DNA from: UBA6623 sp965217195
Lineage (GTDB): Bacteria; Acidobacteriota; Terriglobia; Bryobacterales; UBA6623
Assembly (NCBI GenBank): GCA_965217195.1
Contig: CBDCHL010000003.1
Span: forward strand, 1,240,001 to 1,304,000
Length of the DNA stretch: 64,000 bases
Direction: 5' to 3'
Shown: positions 9,622-17,689 of the stretch, piece by piece
Position numbering within the stretch: position 1 is the stretch's first letter
Layout: each line of letters starts with the position of its first letter
Translations under genes and position numbers: made by a program
The notes under the pieces: generated by a model
Told to the model about the DNA's origin: nothing
The model's input: the letters and a program-made list of their open reading frames with translations, nothing else
Databases searched by the model: none

Positions 9622-11001
9622 ATGAGCGACAAGCGGCGGAAAATCCAGCTGGAGTTGGCCTTCGCCGAGGAACCGAAGGGTGAAGCCCCGAAGAACCTCA
9701 GGCCAGGGATCGAATCGCTCGCGGCGAAGCGCACAGCCGAAAGCCCGGCTATCGACGAACAGTGGATGGAGGAAGTCTGCGAGCGGGAAAACTGCAAGCG
9801 GGCATTGGCACGAGTCAAGGCGAATCGGGGAAGCCCGGGCGTGGACGCCAGGAGCGTCCGCGACCTTCCGGGATACCTGAAACAGCACTGGCCGGCGATC
9901 CGCGAACAGCTGCTGAGCGGAACCTATAAACCGCAACCGGTGAAGCGGGTGGAGATCCCGAAACCGGGCGGCGGGGTGCGCAAGCTGGGCATCCCCACGG
10001 TGTTGGATCGATTCATCCAACAGGCGGTGATGCAGGTGTTGCAACGCAGTTGGGACCGGACGTTTTCCGAGCACAGCTACGGGTTTCGTCCCGGGCGATC
10101 AGCGCATCAAGCGGTGGAGCAGGCCCGACGGTATATCACCGCGGGTTGTGGCTGGGTGGTGGACGTGGACTTGGAGAAATTCTTCGACCGGGTCAACCAC
10201 GACCGACTGATGGCGAAGATCGCCGAGCGGGTCGGCGACAAGCGCATGCTGAAGCTGATCCGGGCGTTTCTCACGGCCGGTGTGATGGAAGACGGGCTGG
10301 TGAGTCCGACCGAAGAAGGGACGCCGCAGGGCGGACCTTTATCGCCGTTGCTGTCCAATATCGTGCTCGATGAGTTGGACCGGGAGTTGGAGCGACGCGG
10401 GCTCGGGTTTGTGCGGTACGCGGACGATTGCAATATCTACGTCCGCAGCCAACGAGCCGGGGAACGAGTGATGGCCGGGATTATGCGGTTCATCACGACG
10501 AAGCTCAAGCTGCGGGTGAACCAGCAAAAGAGCGCGGTGGGGCGGCCATGGAAGCGAAAGTTTCTGGGCTTCAGCTTCACGAGCGGACGAAAGCCGAAAC
10601 GGCGGATAGCGCCGGAGGCGATCGAACGCTTTAAGAAGCGGGTGCGGGAGCTGACGGGTCGGACGCGAGGGGTGAGCACGGAACGAATGGTGGAGGAGTT
10701 GACCCGCTATTTGCGGGGTTGGCTTGGCTATTTCGGGAAGTGCGACACGCCGAGCGTGTTGGAAAGCCTTGAGGGGTGGGTCCGACGCAGGTTGCGATCC
10801 ACGATGTGGAAGCAGTGGAAGCGAGGGCCGGTGCGGTTTGGGGAGCTGTACCAACGGGGAGTGGGTCGAGACCTGGCCGCGCAAACGGCGGGCAGCGCTC
10901 ACGGTCCGTGGCGGCTCGCCCACAGTCCGGCGCTTGCTATCGCACTGCCCAATGTTTACTTCGACCGGCTGGGACTTCCGAGATTGACGGTTTGCCGTTA
11001 G
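9622..11001 (+). CDS. ltrA: Group II intron reverse transcriptase/maturase
   Basis: A 459-residue intron-encoded protein. The reverse transcriptase domain covers about residues 80-330 and includes the RT blocks PKPGGGVRKLGIPTVLDR, YGFRPGRSAHQAV, VVDVDLEKFFDRVNHD, GTPQGGPLSPLLSNI and the catalytic YADD in FVRYADDCNIYV. The maturase (group II intron maturase-specific) region follows at about 340-420 (LTRYLRGWLGYFG). I see no C-terminal HNH endonuclease motif, so it is one of the endonuclease-free forms. It probably promotes splicing of its own RNA and reverse transcription into new sites. All catalytic motifs appear intact. Confidence 0.95.
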   Translation: MSDKRRKIQLELAFAEEPKGEAPKNLRPGIESLAAKRTAESPAIDEQWMEEVCERENCKRALARVKANRGSPGVDARSVRDLPGYLKQHWPAIREQLLSGTYKPQPVKRVEIPKPGGGVRKLGIPTVLDRFIQQAVMQVLQRSWDRTFSEHSYGFRPGRSAHQAVEQARRYITAGCGWVVDVDLEKFFDRVNHDRLMAKIAERVGDKRMLKLIRAFLTAGVMEDGLVSPTEEGTPQGGPLSPLLSNIVLDELDRELERRGLGFVRYADDCNIYVRSQRAGERVMAGIMRFITTKLKLRVNQQKSAVGRPWKRKFLGFSFTSGRKPKRRIAPEAIERFKKRVRELTGRTRGVSTERMVEELTRYLRGWLGYFGKCDTPSVLESLEGWVRRRLRSTMWKQWKRGPVRFGELYQRGVGRDLAAQTAGSAHGPWRLAHSPALAIALPNVYFDRLGLPRLTVCR

Positions 11002-11013
11002 CTCAACCCGCCG

Positions 11014-11086
11014 AACCGCCGTATACGGACCCGTACGTACGGTGGTGTGGGAGGGGTGGGGCCGCAAGACCTCCCCCTATCCCGAT
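11014..11086 (+). ncRNA. Group II intron domains V and VI
   Basis: The segment beginning ACCGCCGTATACGG and returning as CGTACGTACGGTGGT (about 11015-11046) folds as the conserved catalytic domain V hairpin. The following GGGAGGGG/CCTCCCCC hairpin (about 11049-11078) fits domain VI, and the intron ends in AT. The call rests on shape and position, not on a covariance-model search. Confidence 0.75.
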
Positions 11087-12515
11087 CAAGATGTGTGTGT
11101 TGGAGACCATGCCCTGGTGGACTCGCGTTTCGACCCGTCCGTTCTGAGTGGGAAACGAGCCCCTCGGTCTCTCTTCCCGTTCGTTTCCCAAGCTGAAGCG
11201 GCCGAACCAACTCGAACGGGAACTGTGTTGGTAGTCGATACGCTGGAGGAACTGCTCGAAGTGTCTTCTGTTGATGGCTTGCCAGCGGAAATTGTTGAAA
11301 ATGTCGTCTCCAGGCCGGGTCGCGGTCGGATAGAACTCGAGTAGCTGGAGAGCGACAGGGCTGAAGCGATGTTGGGGAATCATATCGTTGGGGAAGCGGT
11401 CCGCGGCGCTAGCGCTTTCATTCCCGCCGTTATCCACTGCAAAGACTCGGGAAAGTGGATCGAAGATCGGACGCCCCTGGTCGGCAAGGTTGCCTGCCCG
11501 CATCGGATCGGTCGCAACGTTCGCGGGCTGCTCGAAGTTTCTGAGCTGCCGCAGGATCTCGACGCTGCTCAGGAAGAACAGTTTGTCTTTGACGATGGGT
11601 CCGCCGAACGTCGAGCCGAACTGATTTCGGATGAACGGATTGTCCTGGCTTTCCGAATTCCACGGGGCGGCATCGAATTTTCGGTTTCTGTAGAATTCGA
11701 AAACTGTGCCGTGAAACTCATTTGTCCCCGATTTGGTGGTGACAATGATTTGCGAGGTAGCGCGGCCGTGCTCCGCCCCATAGACGCCGGTCTGCACCTT
11801 GAACTCGCGCAGGGCGTCTAATGGGGGTCTGACGAGATAGGTGTTGAAGTTCACGTCGGTGTTTTCGACCCCGTCGAGGCTGAAACGGATGAACTGTAGC
11901 CGCTGCCCGCCCACGGAAATCGGTTGCTCTGTGCGCTCGCCGCCTTGACGTTGGTTGTGGGTTCCGAAGGATCTGTTTTCCGCGGCGACGTTCGGCGCGG
12001 GCGCGGTCCTCGACCTGCAGGACGACGCCGCTTCTCAATTGAGATTTGAAACCCTGCTTCTCGGCGAGCACGGTGTAGGGGCCGGGTGGCAGGGAGGGAA
12101 TCGAGTAGCTTCCGCTCGCGCTCGTCTCGACCGTTCGGAATTGATTGGTGGACTCATTGGTGGCGCTAACGCGGGCACCCTGCACCGCGCCGGCGGAAGC
12201 GTCGCGCACAAAACCGGCGATCTCTCCGAAAGTCTGCGCCGGCAGGTTGGATGCCGAGTAGACCAGAGCCGCAAGGCATAGCAACCGCGGGCCCCAACAG
12301 ACATCCCGACGGGGTCGCGCAAGCGGGGCCTCAGCGCCGGGAACTATTCCACAACGATGAATTGGTGGGCTTTGCGGTATGGAATCCGCGAGATGCAGTA
12401 AAGGACTGTCAAGCCTCCCGTAGGACAGCCCTGTGTACGTCAACGCAACGGCGGCGCTGCGTGTAACGAGCAGAGACAACGTCACGATTACGAAAAGGGA
12501 CACGATCGCAAGCAT
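11087..12515 (-). pseudogene. TonB-dependent receptor, N-terminal fragment with internal deletion
   Basis: The 5' part of the receptor interrupted by the intron. Read on the minus strand, it has a hydrophobic export leader (LLCLAALVYSASNLPAQ, about 12240-12300), then a carboxypeptidase-regulatory-like domain (GFVRDASAGAVQGARVSATN to GFKSQLRSGVVLQVED). The frame then breaks near 12000-12010. The continuing frame starts APNVAAENRSF and runs through the plug (SVGGQRLQFIRFSLDGVENTDVN, FKVQTGVYGAEHGR). Family members have roughly 50-70 more residues between these points, including the LPLNGRNF-type motif, so both a deletion and a frame change are likely. The true start is unclear; 12515 is only the outermost in-frame ATG. 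Confidence 0.82.
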
Positions 12516-12679
12516 TCGAGGGTTCCTCCTCTAGTGCCGGGAGCACTACCCGCGATAGTCTATCCCGCGGAAGCATCGAGGACCACGAGAAGCGGAGCCG
12601 ACACAGATTTCTGAGGCGAGCCCTTGACACCTAACCGTCTGGGAGTCGTTACTTCAGGTCTCGTCGCGTCAAATAATTA

Positions 12680-12691
12680 TGAGCGTGCTCA
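12680..12691. promoter_or_regulatory. Operator-like palindrome 1 (TetR site candidate)
   Basis: TGAGCGTGCTCA, near-perfectly symmetric and almost identical to the palindrome at 12727-12738. It sits just upstream of the -35 box of the TetR gene promoter. Paired similar palindromes around a promoter are typical of TetR autoregulation; binding is inferred. Confidence 0.6.
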
Positions 12692-12698
12692 CTTTCCC

Positions 12699-12727
12699 TT
12701 GACAAGAGCTTCGACCCGCAGTATTAT
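12699..12727 (+). promoter_or_regulatory. Consensus sigma-70 promoter of the TetR-UbiB operon
   Basis: TTGACA at 12699-12704 and TATTAT at 12722-12727 with an ideal 17-bp spacer. The start codon of the TetR gene is 30 bases downstream of the -10 box. This is the best promoter match I noticed in the window. Confidence 0.75.
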
Positions 12728-12738
12728 GAGCATGTTCA
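12727..12738. promoter_or_regulatory. Operator-like palindrome 2 (TetR site candidate)
   Basis: TGAGCATGTTCA, overlapping the last base of the -10 box. It shares the form TGAGC-N-TG-Y-TCA with the palindrome at 12680. Occupancy here would directly block RNA polymerase. Confidence 0.62.
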
Positions 12739-12756
12739 CAATATTTTTATCGTCTC

Positions 12757-13410
12757 ATGAGGGTGACGGCCAAAGTCAAGAAACAAACCCGTGAACGGAT
12801 CTTGAGTTCCGCTCGTAAGTTATTTCAGGAGAAGGGCTTTGACGAAACGACGACCCGCGATATCGCGGGTCGAGCCAAGATTGCGGCGGGAACCCTCTTC
12901 AATTATTTCCCAACCAAAGAGGCCCTCGCTTTGTCTATCGTCTCAAGCTGTTTCGACGACGCCGGCGCGGAGTTTCAGGAGCGGTTGCGAGGCGAAGAGG
13001 CGCTTGACGAACGCCTCTTCGCGCACGTTGCAACCGGTCTTCGTCACCTCGGTATTCATCGAGGGTACATCGAAAATCTTATGGAAAGCACTCTGAGCCC
13101 GTTCGCGAAATCCTCGGCGGCGGAGGAAGCCGAGGAGATCCGACTGCGTCACCTCGAAACGGTGCGGGGGCTGATCGTTTCTAACACTTCTAACAATGGT
13201 TCAGCTCAACAATCAGAGCCGCTGTTCGTCACGCTCCATTTGTACTGGACGCTCTTTCTGGGCGTTCTCGCCTACTGGGCCCGAGACGAATCGCCGCACC
13301 AAGAAGACACGCTGGTCTTGCTCGACCAATCGATGAAGCTGTTTGTCAATTCGCTTTCCGCTGAACCAATCGAAGCCGTGGAGGTAACCGATGGAACCAC
13401 ACGTAGCTGA
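12757..13410 (+). CDS. TetR family transcriptional regulator
   Basis: A 217-residue repressor. The N-terminal helix-turn-helix covers about residues 10-57 (RERILSSARKLFQEKGFDE, TTRDIAGRAKIAAGTLFNYFPTKEAL), the standard TetR_N pattern. The C-terminal ligand domain is divergent and gives no ligand. The gene overlaps the start of the downstream ABC1 kinase by 20 bases, indicating co-expression. Two near-identical palindromes flank and overlap its promoter, so negative autoregulation of this two-gene operon is likely. Confidence 0.9.
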   Translation: MRVTAKVKKQTRERILSSARKLFQEKGFDETTTRDIAGRAKIAAGTLFNYFPTKEALALSIVSSCFDDAGAEFQERLRGEEALDERLFAHVATGLRHLGIHRGYIENLMESTLSPFAKSSAAEEAEEIRLRHLETVRGLIVSNTSNNGSAQQSEPLFVTLHLYWTLFLGVLAYWARDESPHQEDTLVLLDQSMKLFVNSLSAEPIEAVEVTDGTTRS

Positions 13411-14824
13411 CCTAATCGACGCTCTGCCCGAGGACTTGCAAGGGGCCGAGTCCCCGCCGACGGGCGCACCCGTGTCGGGCCTGTTGCAGAAGCTGGGGCC
13501 GCGTCCGATTCCCACCGGGCGCTGGAACCGAGCGCGTATTTTCGGGACGCTGCAAGCGAAGATTGCCGCCGCCTATTTCGCCTGCTGGATCCGCGGCGGC
13601 TACAAGGGTATCGACGAGAAAGAGCAAATCAAGAACGAGACCCACCTGCGAGCCGCGCTCGAAGTTTTGAGCGGCATGACGTATATGCGCGGCGCTGTGA
13701 TGAAGATCGGGCAGATGATCGCGAACTATCCGCTTGTGGCGCCGGATGAGTTTGCCGGGGTCCTGAAGCGGCTCCAGTTCGAAGCTCCCCCGATGCATTT
13801 TTCGCTGTTGCGGGAGTTTGTCCGCAACGAGTTGGGAGATGACCCGGAGCGGATCTTCGACGACTTCGAGCCGAACGCCTTTGCGGCGGCCTCGCTCGGC
13901 CAAGTCCACCGCGCGCGTTTGAAGGGCAGCGGTCAGGAAGTGGCCGTTAAGATCCAATACCCCAACATCGGCCGCACGATCCGCGACGACCTGCGGAATT
14001 TGCGCGCGGCGTTGTTCCCGATGAGGCTCAGCGGTGATTGGGACAACATCAAGCTCCAATTCGACGACATCCAGCGGATGCTCGAAATGGAGACCGACTA
14101 CGAGCACGAGGCAGCGAATCTCGAAACCGCCCGCGGCGCTTTCTCAGAGGACGAGGGAATTGTGGTGCCGAAGGTGTATCGCGAGTTCTCGACCCGCCGG
14201 GTGCTGACGATGGAGCACATCTCCGGCGTCCATCTGCCGGAGTTCATGGCGTCCGAACCCTCTCAGGAGGTGCGGGACACCTTCGGAGACAAGATCGTGC
14301 GCAGCGCGGCACGATTGTGGTACGGGAAACAGGTGCTCTATGCCGATCCGCACCCGGGCAACTACTTCTTTATGCCGGACGGACGACTCGGGTTGGTCGA
14401 CTTCGGGTGTTGTTACCAATTCACGGCCACGGATCTAGAATTTGTCGACGCCGTGGAACGGGCCGCGCACACGTCGCGAGAGGCTCTCCGCGAAGCTCTA
14501 GTGATCGGAACCGACATGACGCCCCAACAGCGCGAGGAGCCGGAGCGGATGGAGCTGCTTGAGCGGGTCTGTGATTGGCTTTGGGAACCCCTGCTTCACC
14601 AAGGAAGGTTCGATTTCGGCGACCCGGACTACTTCCGGCGCGGTGTCGATCTATTTGGCGAGGTCATGAGAAACCGCTACTTCCGTGTGATGCCGGTCAA
14701 CATATGGCTGGACCGCAACTTCCTGGGGCTACGAGCGCTTATGTATAAGCTCAAGGCGCGCGTGGAATGGGGTCCGATTCTGCGGAGCGAAACGACAGTG
14801 GAGCCGGTGGAGGTCGAGTCTTAG
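13391..14824 (+). CDS. UbiB/ABC1 (AarF) family atypical kinase-like protein
   Basis: A 477-residue member of the ABC1/UbiB family, which has a protein-kinase-like fold and in characterised members acts as an ATPase/kinase linked to quinone or lipid biology. Visible motifs are the family-specific KxGQ (MKIGQMIANYP, about 102-112), the alanine-rich nucleotide loop AAASLGQVHRARL, the ATP-binding lysine in EVAVKIQYP, DPHPGNYFF in place of the kinase HRD loop, and the metal-binding DFG of LVDFGCC. No membrane helix is evident at the C-terminus. Coupling to a TetR regulator rather than to ubi genes argues against assuming a ubiquinone role. Confidence 0.9.
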   Translation: MEPHVADLIDALPEDLQGAESPPTGAPVSGLLQKLGPRPIPTGRWNRARIFGTLQAKIAAAYFACWIRGGYKGIDEKEQIKNETHLRAALEVLSGMTYMRGAVMKIGQMIANYPLVAPDEFAGVLKRLQFEAPPMHFSLLREFVRNELGDDPERIFDDFEPNAFAAASLGQVHRARLKGSGQEVAVKIQYPNIGRTIRDDLRNLRAALFPMRLSGDWDNIKLQFDDIQRMLEMETDYEHEAANLETARGAFSEDEGIVVPKVYREFSTRRVLTMEHISGVHLPEFMASEPSQEVRDTFGDKIVRSAARLWYGKQVLYADPHPGNYFFMPDGRLGLVDFGCCYQFTATDLEFVDAVERAAHTSREALREALVIGTDMTPQQREEPERMELLERVCDWLWEPLLHQGRFDFGDPDYFRRGVDLFGEVMRNRYFRVMPVNIWLDRNFLGLRALMYKLKARVEWGPILRSETTVEPVEVES

Positions 14825-14840
14825 TCCAAGGAGCATAGCG

Positions 14841-15029
14841 ATGACGGCCACAGTGGAAATCCGATGGGACCCGACACCCTCCGAAGGCGTGACAAGCGGA
14901 CAAGATCCCGTCGAAAGGTCTGCTGAACAACCGGGTCCAGTCGGCTGGGCGAAGGTCAGCTACGCCGGCGCCTCGTTTCTCGTGGTTACCTATGAAGCGT
15001 CCGGGTCAACGAAGAAGTCGAAGGGGTGA
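14841..15029 (+). CDS. Small hypothetical protein (62 residues)
   Basis: A 62-residue open frame beginning 16 bases after the ABC1 kinase stop, with a good ribosome site (AAGGAG, 14826-14831) about ten bases before the ATG. The protein has no recognisable domain: a Pro/Ser/Glu-rich first half and a short hydrophobic stretch (GASFLVVTYEAS). Its position makes it a candidate third gene of the TetR operon. It could also be a chance frame. Confidence 0.4.
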   Translation: MTATVEIRWDPTPSEGVTSGQDPVERSAEQPGPVGWAKVSYAGASFLVVTYEASGSTKKSKG

Positions 15030-15392
15030 CCGGCCCCGTCGTGACATATGGGAGGACATTGTGAAAACCTTCAGGGAGATCGGTGGGGAGATCGGTGACA
15101 GCCACGAACTGTGGCAACGTAACTGTGGGTATCTGATCCCACCGAGGGATGTCATGCCAGGCTCGGGCTGTGGCGGAGAGCGTTCCGTATCACATCACCC
15201 AAAGGGGCAACACCTGCTGGGATGTCTTCCTGCGCCACGAAGACCGGCGGTTCTACATCGAAGCTCTGCGCGCGAAGTCCGAGTAGCACGGCCTTGTGGG
15301 TCCCCGAGTGAAAAACACGCCGCTGTTTCGGGCGCTTTGTAGGCGGCCCGCTCGCCGGCTCGAGCCCGCTCTGCCGAACCAGAGCAGGGCTG
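15030..15392. other. Intergenic region with transposase relic
   Basis: About 360 bases without an intact gene. The recognisable content is the RAYT fragment at about 15154-15290; I see no terminator or promoter with confidence. Confidence 0.55.
15154..15300 (+). pseudogene. REP-associated tyrosine transposase (RAYT) N-terminal relic
   Basis: In the frame running through 15154-15280 the translation reads ARAVAESVPYHITQRGN, then VFLRHEDRRFYIEALRAKSE. This is the conserved N-terminus of Y1/REP-associated tyrosine transposases, whose HxTQRGN and F..DEDR.FYLELL motifs are distinctive. The family would continue SEEHGL; here GAG is followed by TAG where a Glu codon is expected, then HGL. The initiator also appears frameshifted by one base, and everything downstream (the HVH motif and tyrosine helix) is absent. 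It is an inactive remnant. Confidence 0.8.
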
Positions 15393-15740
15393 CTACTGAT
15401 TCCCCATCCCGATCGAGAAGACGCCCAGCAGCACGAGCATCAGCCCCACAACCTTGTGGCGGTTGAACGGCTCGCCGAAGAACATCCTAGACCAGAGCAG
15501 CGTCCAGACGTAACCGAGAGAGATCATCGGATAGAGGACGGTAAGGCTGCCGTCCTTGAGACCCCAAACGTAGAGGATCGACGACGCCGCGAACAGCGCG
15601 ATGCCGCCGGCGAGTTTGCCGGCCCAGTTCTGCCAGGGTTCTTTCAGACGATCAGCGCCCGCCTTGAGAAACACGGCCGCCACCGACCCGATCAGGCTCG
15701 CCGCCAACACCAACATCATCGAGGAAAGGGGAGTCTTCAT
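15393..15740 (-). CDS. Half-size drug/metabolite (EamA/SMR-like) transporter subunit
   Basis: A 115-residue, four-helix membrane protein. It has the half-EamA pattern: an N-terminal amphipathic helix, then ILYVWGLKDGSLTVLYPMISLGYVWTLLWSRMFFGEPFNRHKVVGLMLVLLGV. The P-M-I-S/Y-V-W segment is conserved with its neighbour. Its ATG overlaps the stop region of the next upstream gene (15737), so the two are translated together. As with ArnE/ArnF or EbrA/EbrB pairs, they may form an asymmetric dimer. The substrate cannot be read from sequence. Confidence 0.82.
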   Translation of the reverse strand: MKTPLSSMMLVLAASLIGSVAAVFLKAGADRLKEPWQNWAGKLAGGIALFAASSILYVWGLKDGSLTVLYPMISLGYVWTLLWSRMFFGEPFNRHKVVGLMLVLLGVFSIGMGNQ

Positions 15741-16228
15741 GACCGGCTCCCCAGTCCAATGAACGAAACACCAAGCACAATCAGCCCGACGCCTACGACT
15801 TTGTAGATGTCAATGATTTCTCCAAAGAAGATCGGGGATAGAATCGTGACCCAAACGTAGGTCAAAGCGATGATCGGGTAGAGAACAGAAAGCTGCCCGT
15901 TCCGCAGCGCCAGCACCAGGAGGCCCGTGTTGATCGCCAAGCAGCAGTATCCGCCCAGCACAGGCAAGTTCGTCAACACTCCGATCAGACCACCGTCGAC
16001 GGCGTCCGCGGCTCCCCAGCGCAGCAGCAGTTGCGCCGCGGCGCCGATCACAGTGCACAACAATACCAACCCGATCGAGCTCAGCGACGTCTTACGGGCG
16101 TCCTCATCGGCCCGGGGCAACGCGCGCGGTTCGTCGAAATCCATGATCGCGGCCGATGCGGCCACGCGGTCCGATTCCAGCATAGAACTCGATGCTAACG
16201 GCTTCTGACCACGCGACACCATGCGCAA
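15737..16228 (-). CDS. Half-size drug/metabolite (EamA/SMR-like) transporter subunit, extended N-terminus
   Basis: A 163-residue partner of the preceding entry. Residues about 48-163 contain four membrane helices with NGQLSVLYPIIALTYVWVTILSPIFFGE, closely parallel to its neighbour. The first 45 residues are polar and may be partly untranslated; an internal ATG (MDFDEPRAL) is an alternative start. A four-base overlap with the downstream gene supports a heterodimer. A flippase-like or efflux role is possible but unproven. Confidence 0.8.
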   Translation of the reverse strand: MRMVSRGQKPLASSSMLESDRVAASAAIMDFDEPRALPRADEDARKTSLSSIGLVLLCTVIGAAAQLLLRWGAADAVDGGLIGVLTNLPVLGGYCCLAINTGLLVLALRNGQLSVLYPIIALTYVWVTILSPIFFGEIIDIYKVVGVGLIVLGVSFIGLGSRS

Positions 16229-16380
16229 TACACCTTAACAGCCGAAGAGGCTTTTCTGAAGCACCTTGGTGCGACTGGGACATCGTCGTAGAAGGTGTCT
16301 CGTACCTTCCCATGACATAATTAGGGGCTTACGCTTGCCGCCGAACGAGCCCCGCGCGCTTTGTGCCGGCGATCCCGCGA

Positions 16381-17559
16381 ATGACGGAACCGGCCTCCGC
16401 GCAACAGACTTATCGGATCATTCGGGAGGATCTGAGACCCGTTTTCCCGCTGCTGGAACGTTGTGGGTCGACTCGGGAGCTCGAGTCCGCGCCTGCATAC
16501 CAAGCGATTGAGCACCTCGCCAGGAATGTCCTGGAGTTTCCCGACGTCGGCGATTTCACCGCCGGTACGGCGCCGGCCAACGATCGGTATCGCTTCGCCG
16601 CCTGGAATTTGGAGCGGGGAATTCACTTCGGCGGCCAACTCGCGGTGCTGCGTGACCACCCTTACTTGAGTAAGGCCGATGTGTTATTGCTTACGGAAAC
16701 CGACTTGGGCATGGCTCGCTCCGCGAACCGCGCGGTGGCGCAGGAGTTGGCCGCGGCGCTTGGTATGCATTACGCTTTCGTCCCTTGCTATTTGAACTTG
16801 TCGAAGGGGGCTGGGGTCGAGCGGGAGTCAGGCGGCTTGAATGACTTAGGTTTGCACGGCAACGCTATTCTCAGCCGCTATCCGATCGGGAATGTTCGGC
16901 CTGTCCACCTCAAGAATGGCAAAGACAAGATGTCAGGCCGAGAAAAGCGCCTGGGGAGGCAAACCGCGATCGTCGCTGATATCGGATTCCCCAATCTGAC
17001 AGTGACAGCGGTTTCGGTTCACCTTGACGCACAGTCCACCCAGCGGCATCGGCGCGACCAGATGCGGGACGTTATCGAGGGCGTCGGCGAGGGCCCGGCC
17101 ATCATCGGCGGCGACTGGAATACTACGACCTACAATTCCTCGCGGGCTTTTCACGCGATCATGGGGTTTTGGGTACGGGTTTTCATGGGCGTTGACAACG
17201 TCATCCGGAATCACTACTTGCACCCGTATAGCCACTTTGAGCGGGATCTATTCGCGCTGCTTGAGTCCAAGGGCTTCGACTACAAGCGCTGCAACCGGCT
17301 CGGAGAGCGGACGTCATCGTACGATGTCGAGGATGCAAGAACCCACAAGAACCTCCGCGAATGGGTGCCGGCTTGGTGTTTCGCTTTCATTCGCTGGGCC
17401 TTGCGTAACCACGACGGGAAGTGCCCCTTCAAGATCGACTGGTTCGCTTCGCGCGGGCTGCGGTGCGAGGAGCCGACGATCGTGCACGATGTGCGGGAGG
17501 GGCGCGAGGTAGCTCTCTCGGACCACGACGCAATTGGGATCGACGTCGTCGTGGAGTGA
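16381..17559 (+). CDS. Endonuclease/exonuclease/phosphatase-fold hydrolase
   Basis: A roughly 392-residue protein (an in-frame GTG at 16363 would add six residues). It has the DNase I-like fold of the EEP superfamily: AAWNLERG (metal-binding Asn), VLLLTETDLG (metal-binding Glu), HGNAILSRYPI, VSVHLD, the catalytic GGDWNT, and the C-terminal SDHDAIGID. All core motifs are present, so it should be an active metal-dependent phosphodiesterase or phosphatase. The substrate may be nucleic acid, phosphoinositide or sphingomyelin-type. There is no signal peptide, so a cytoplasmic location is likely. Confidence 0.88.
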   Translation: MTEPASAQQTYRIIREDLRPVFPLLERCGSTRELESAPAYQAIEHLARNVLEFPDVGDFTAGTAPANDRYRFAAWNLERGIHFGGQLAVLRDHPYLSKADVLLLTETDLGMARSANRAVAQELAAALGMHYAFVPCYLNLSKGAGVERESGGLNDLGLHGNAILSRYPIGNVRPVHLKNGKDKMSGREKRLGRQTAIVADIGFPNLTVTAVSVHLDAQSTQRHRRDQMRDVIEGVGEGPAIIGGDWNTTTYNSSRAFHAIMGFWVRVFMGVDNVIRNHYLHPYSHFERDLFALLESKGFDYKRCNRLGERTSSYDVEDARTHKNLREWVPAWCFAFIRWALRNHDGKCPFKIDWFASRGLRCEEPTIVHDVREGREVALSDHDAIGIDVVVE

Positions 17560-17689
17560 CTCCGCCGCGGCGCAGTCGCTCATTCCGGCGATTCAGCTTA
17601 TTCCTGATACGATCAAGAAACGGTTGCGCGGAGGCGAAACATTCTTGGCTTCTACTCGTCCTGTTTGGGGTGATCACACGCGGCGCAAG

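Larger units (their letters stand above)
9198..11086 (+). mobile_element. Group II intron, full length, antisense to its host gene
   Basis: An 1889-bp retroelement. The 5' edge begins GTGTG at 9198, fitting the GUGYG consensus. The 3' edge ends in AT at 11086 after a domain V-like hairpin and a domain VI-like GC-rich hairpin. The maturase/reverse transcriptase gene lies inside. The edges are independently confirmed by the host gene: deletion of exactly this interval restores the receptor reading frame. Both ends look intact, so mobility by retrohoming is possible. The 5' non-coding part (9198-9621) should form ribozyme domains I-III and part of IV; I recognise no separate gene there. Confidence 0.9.
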
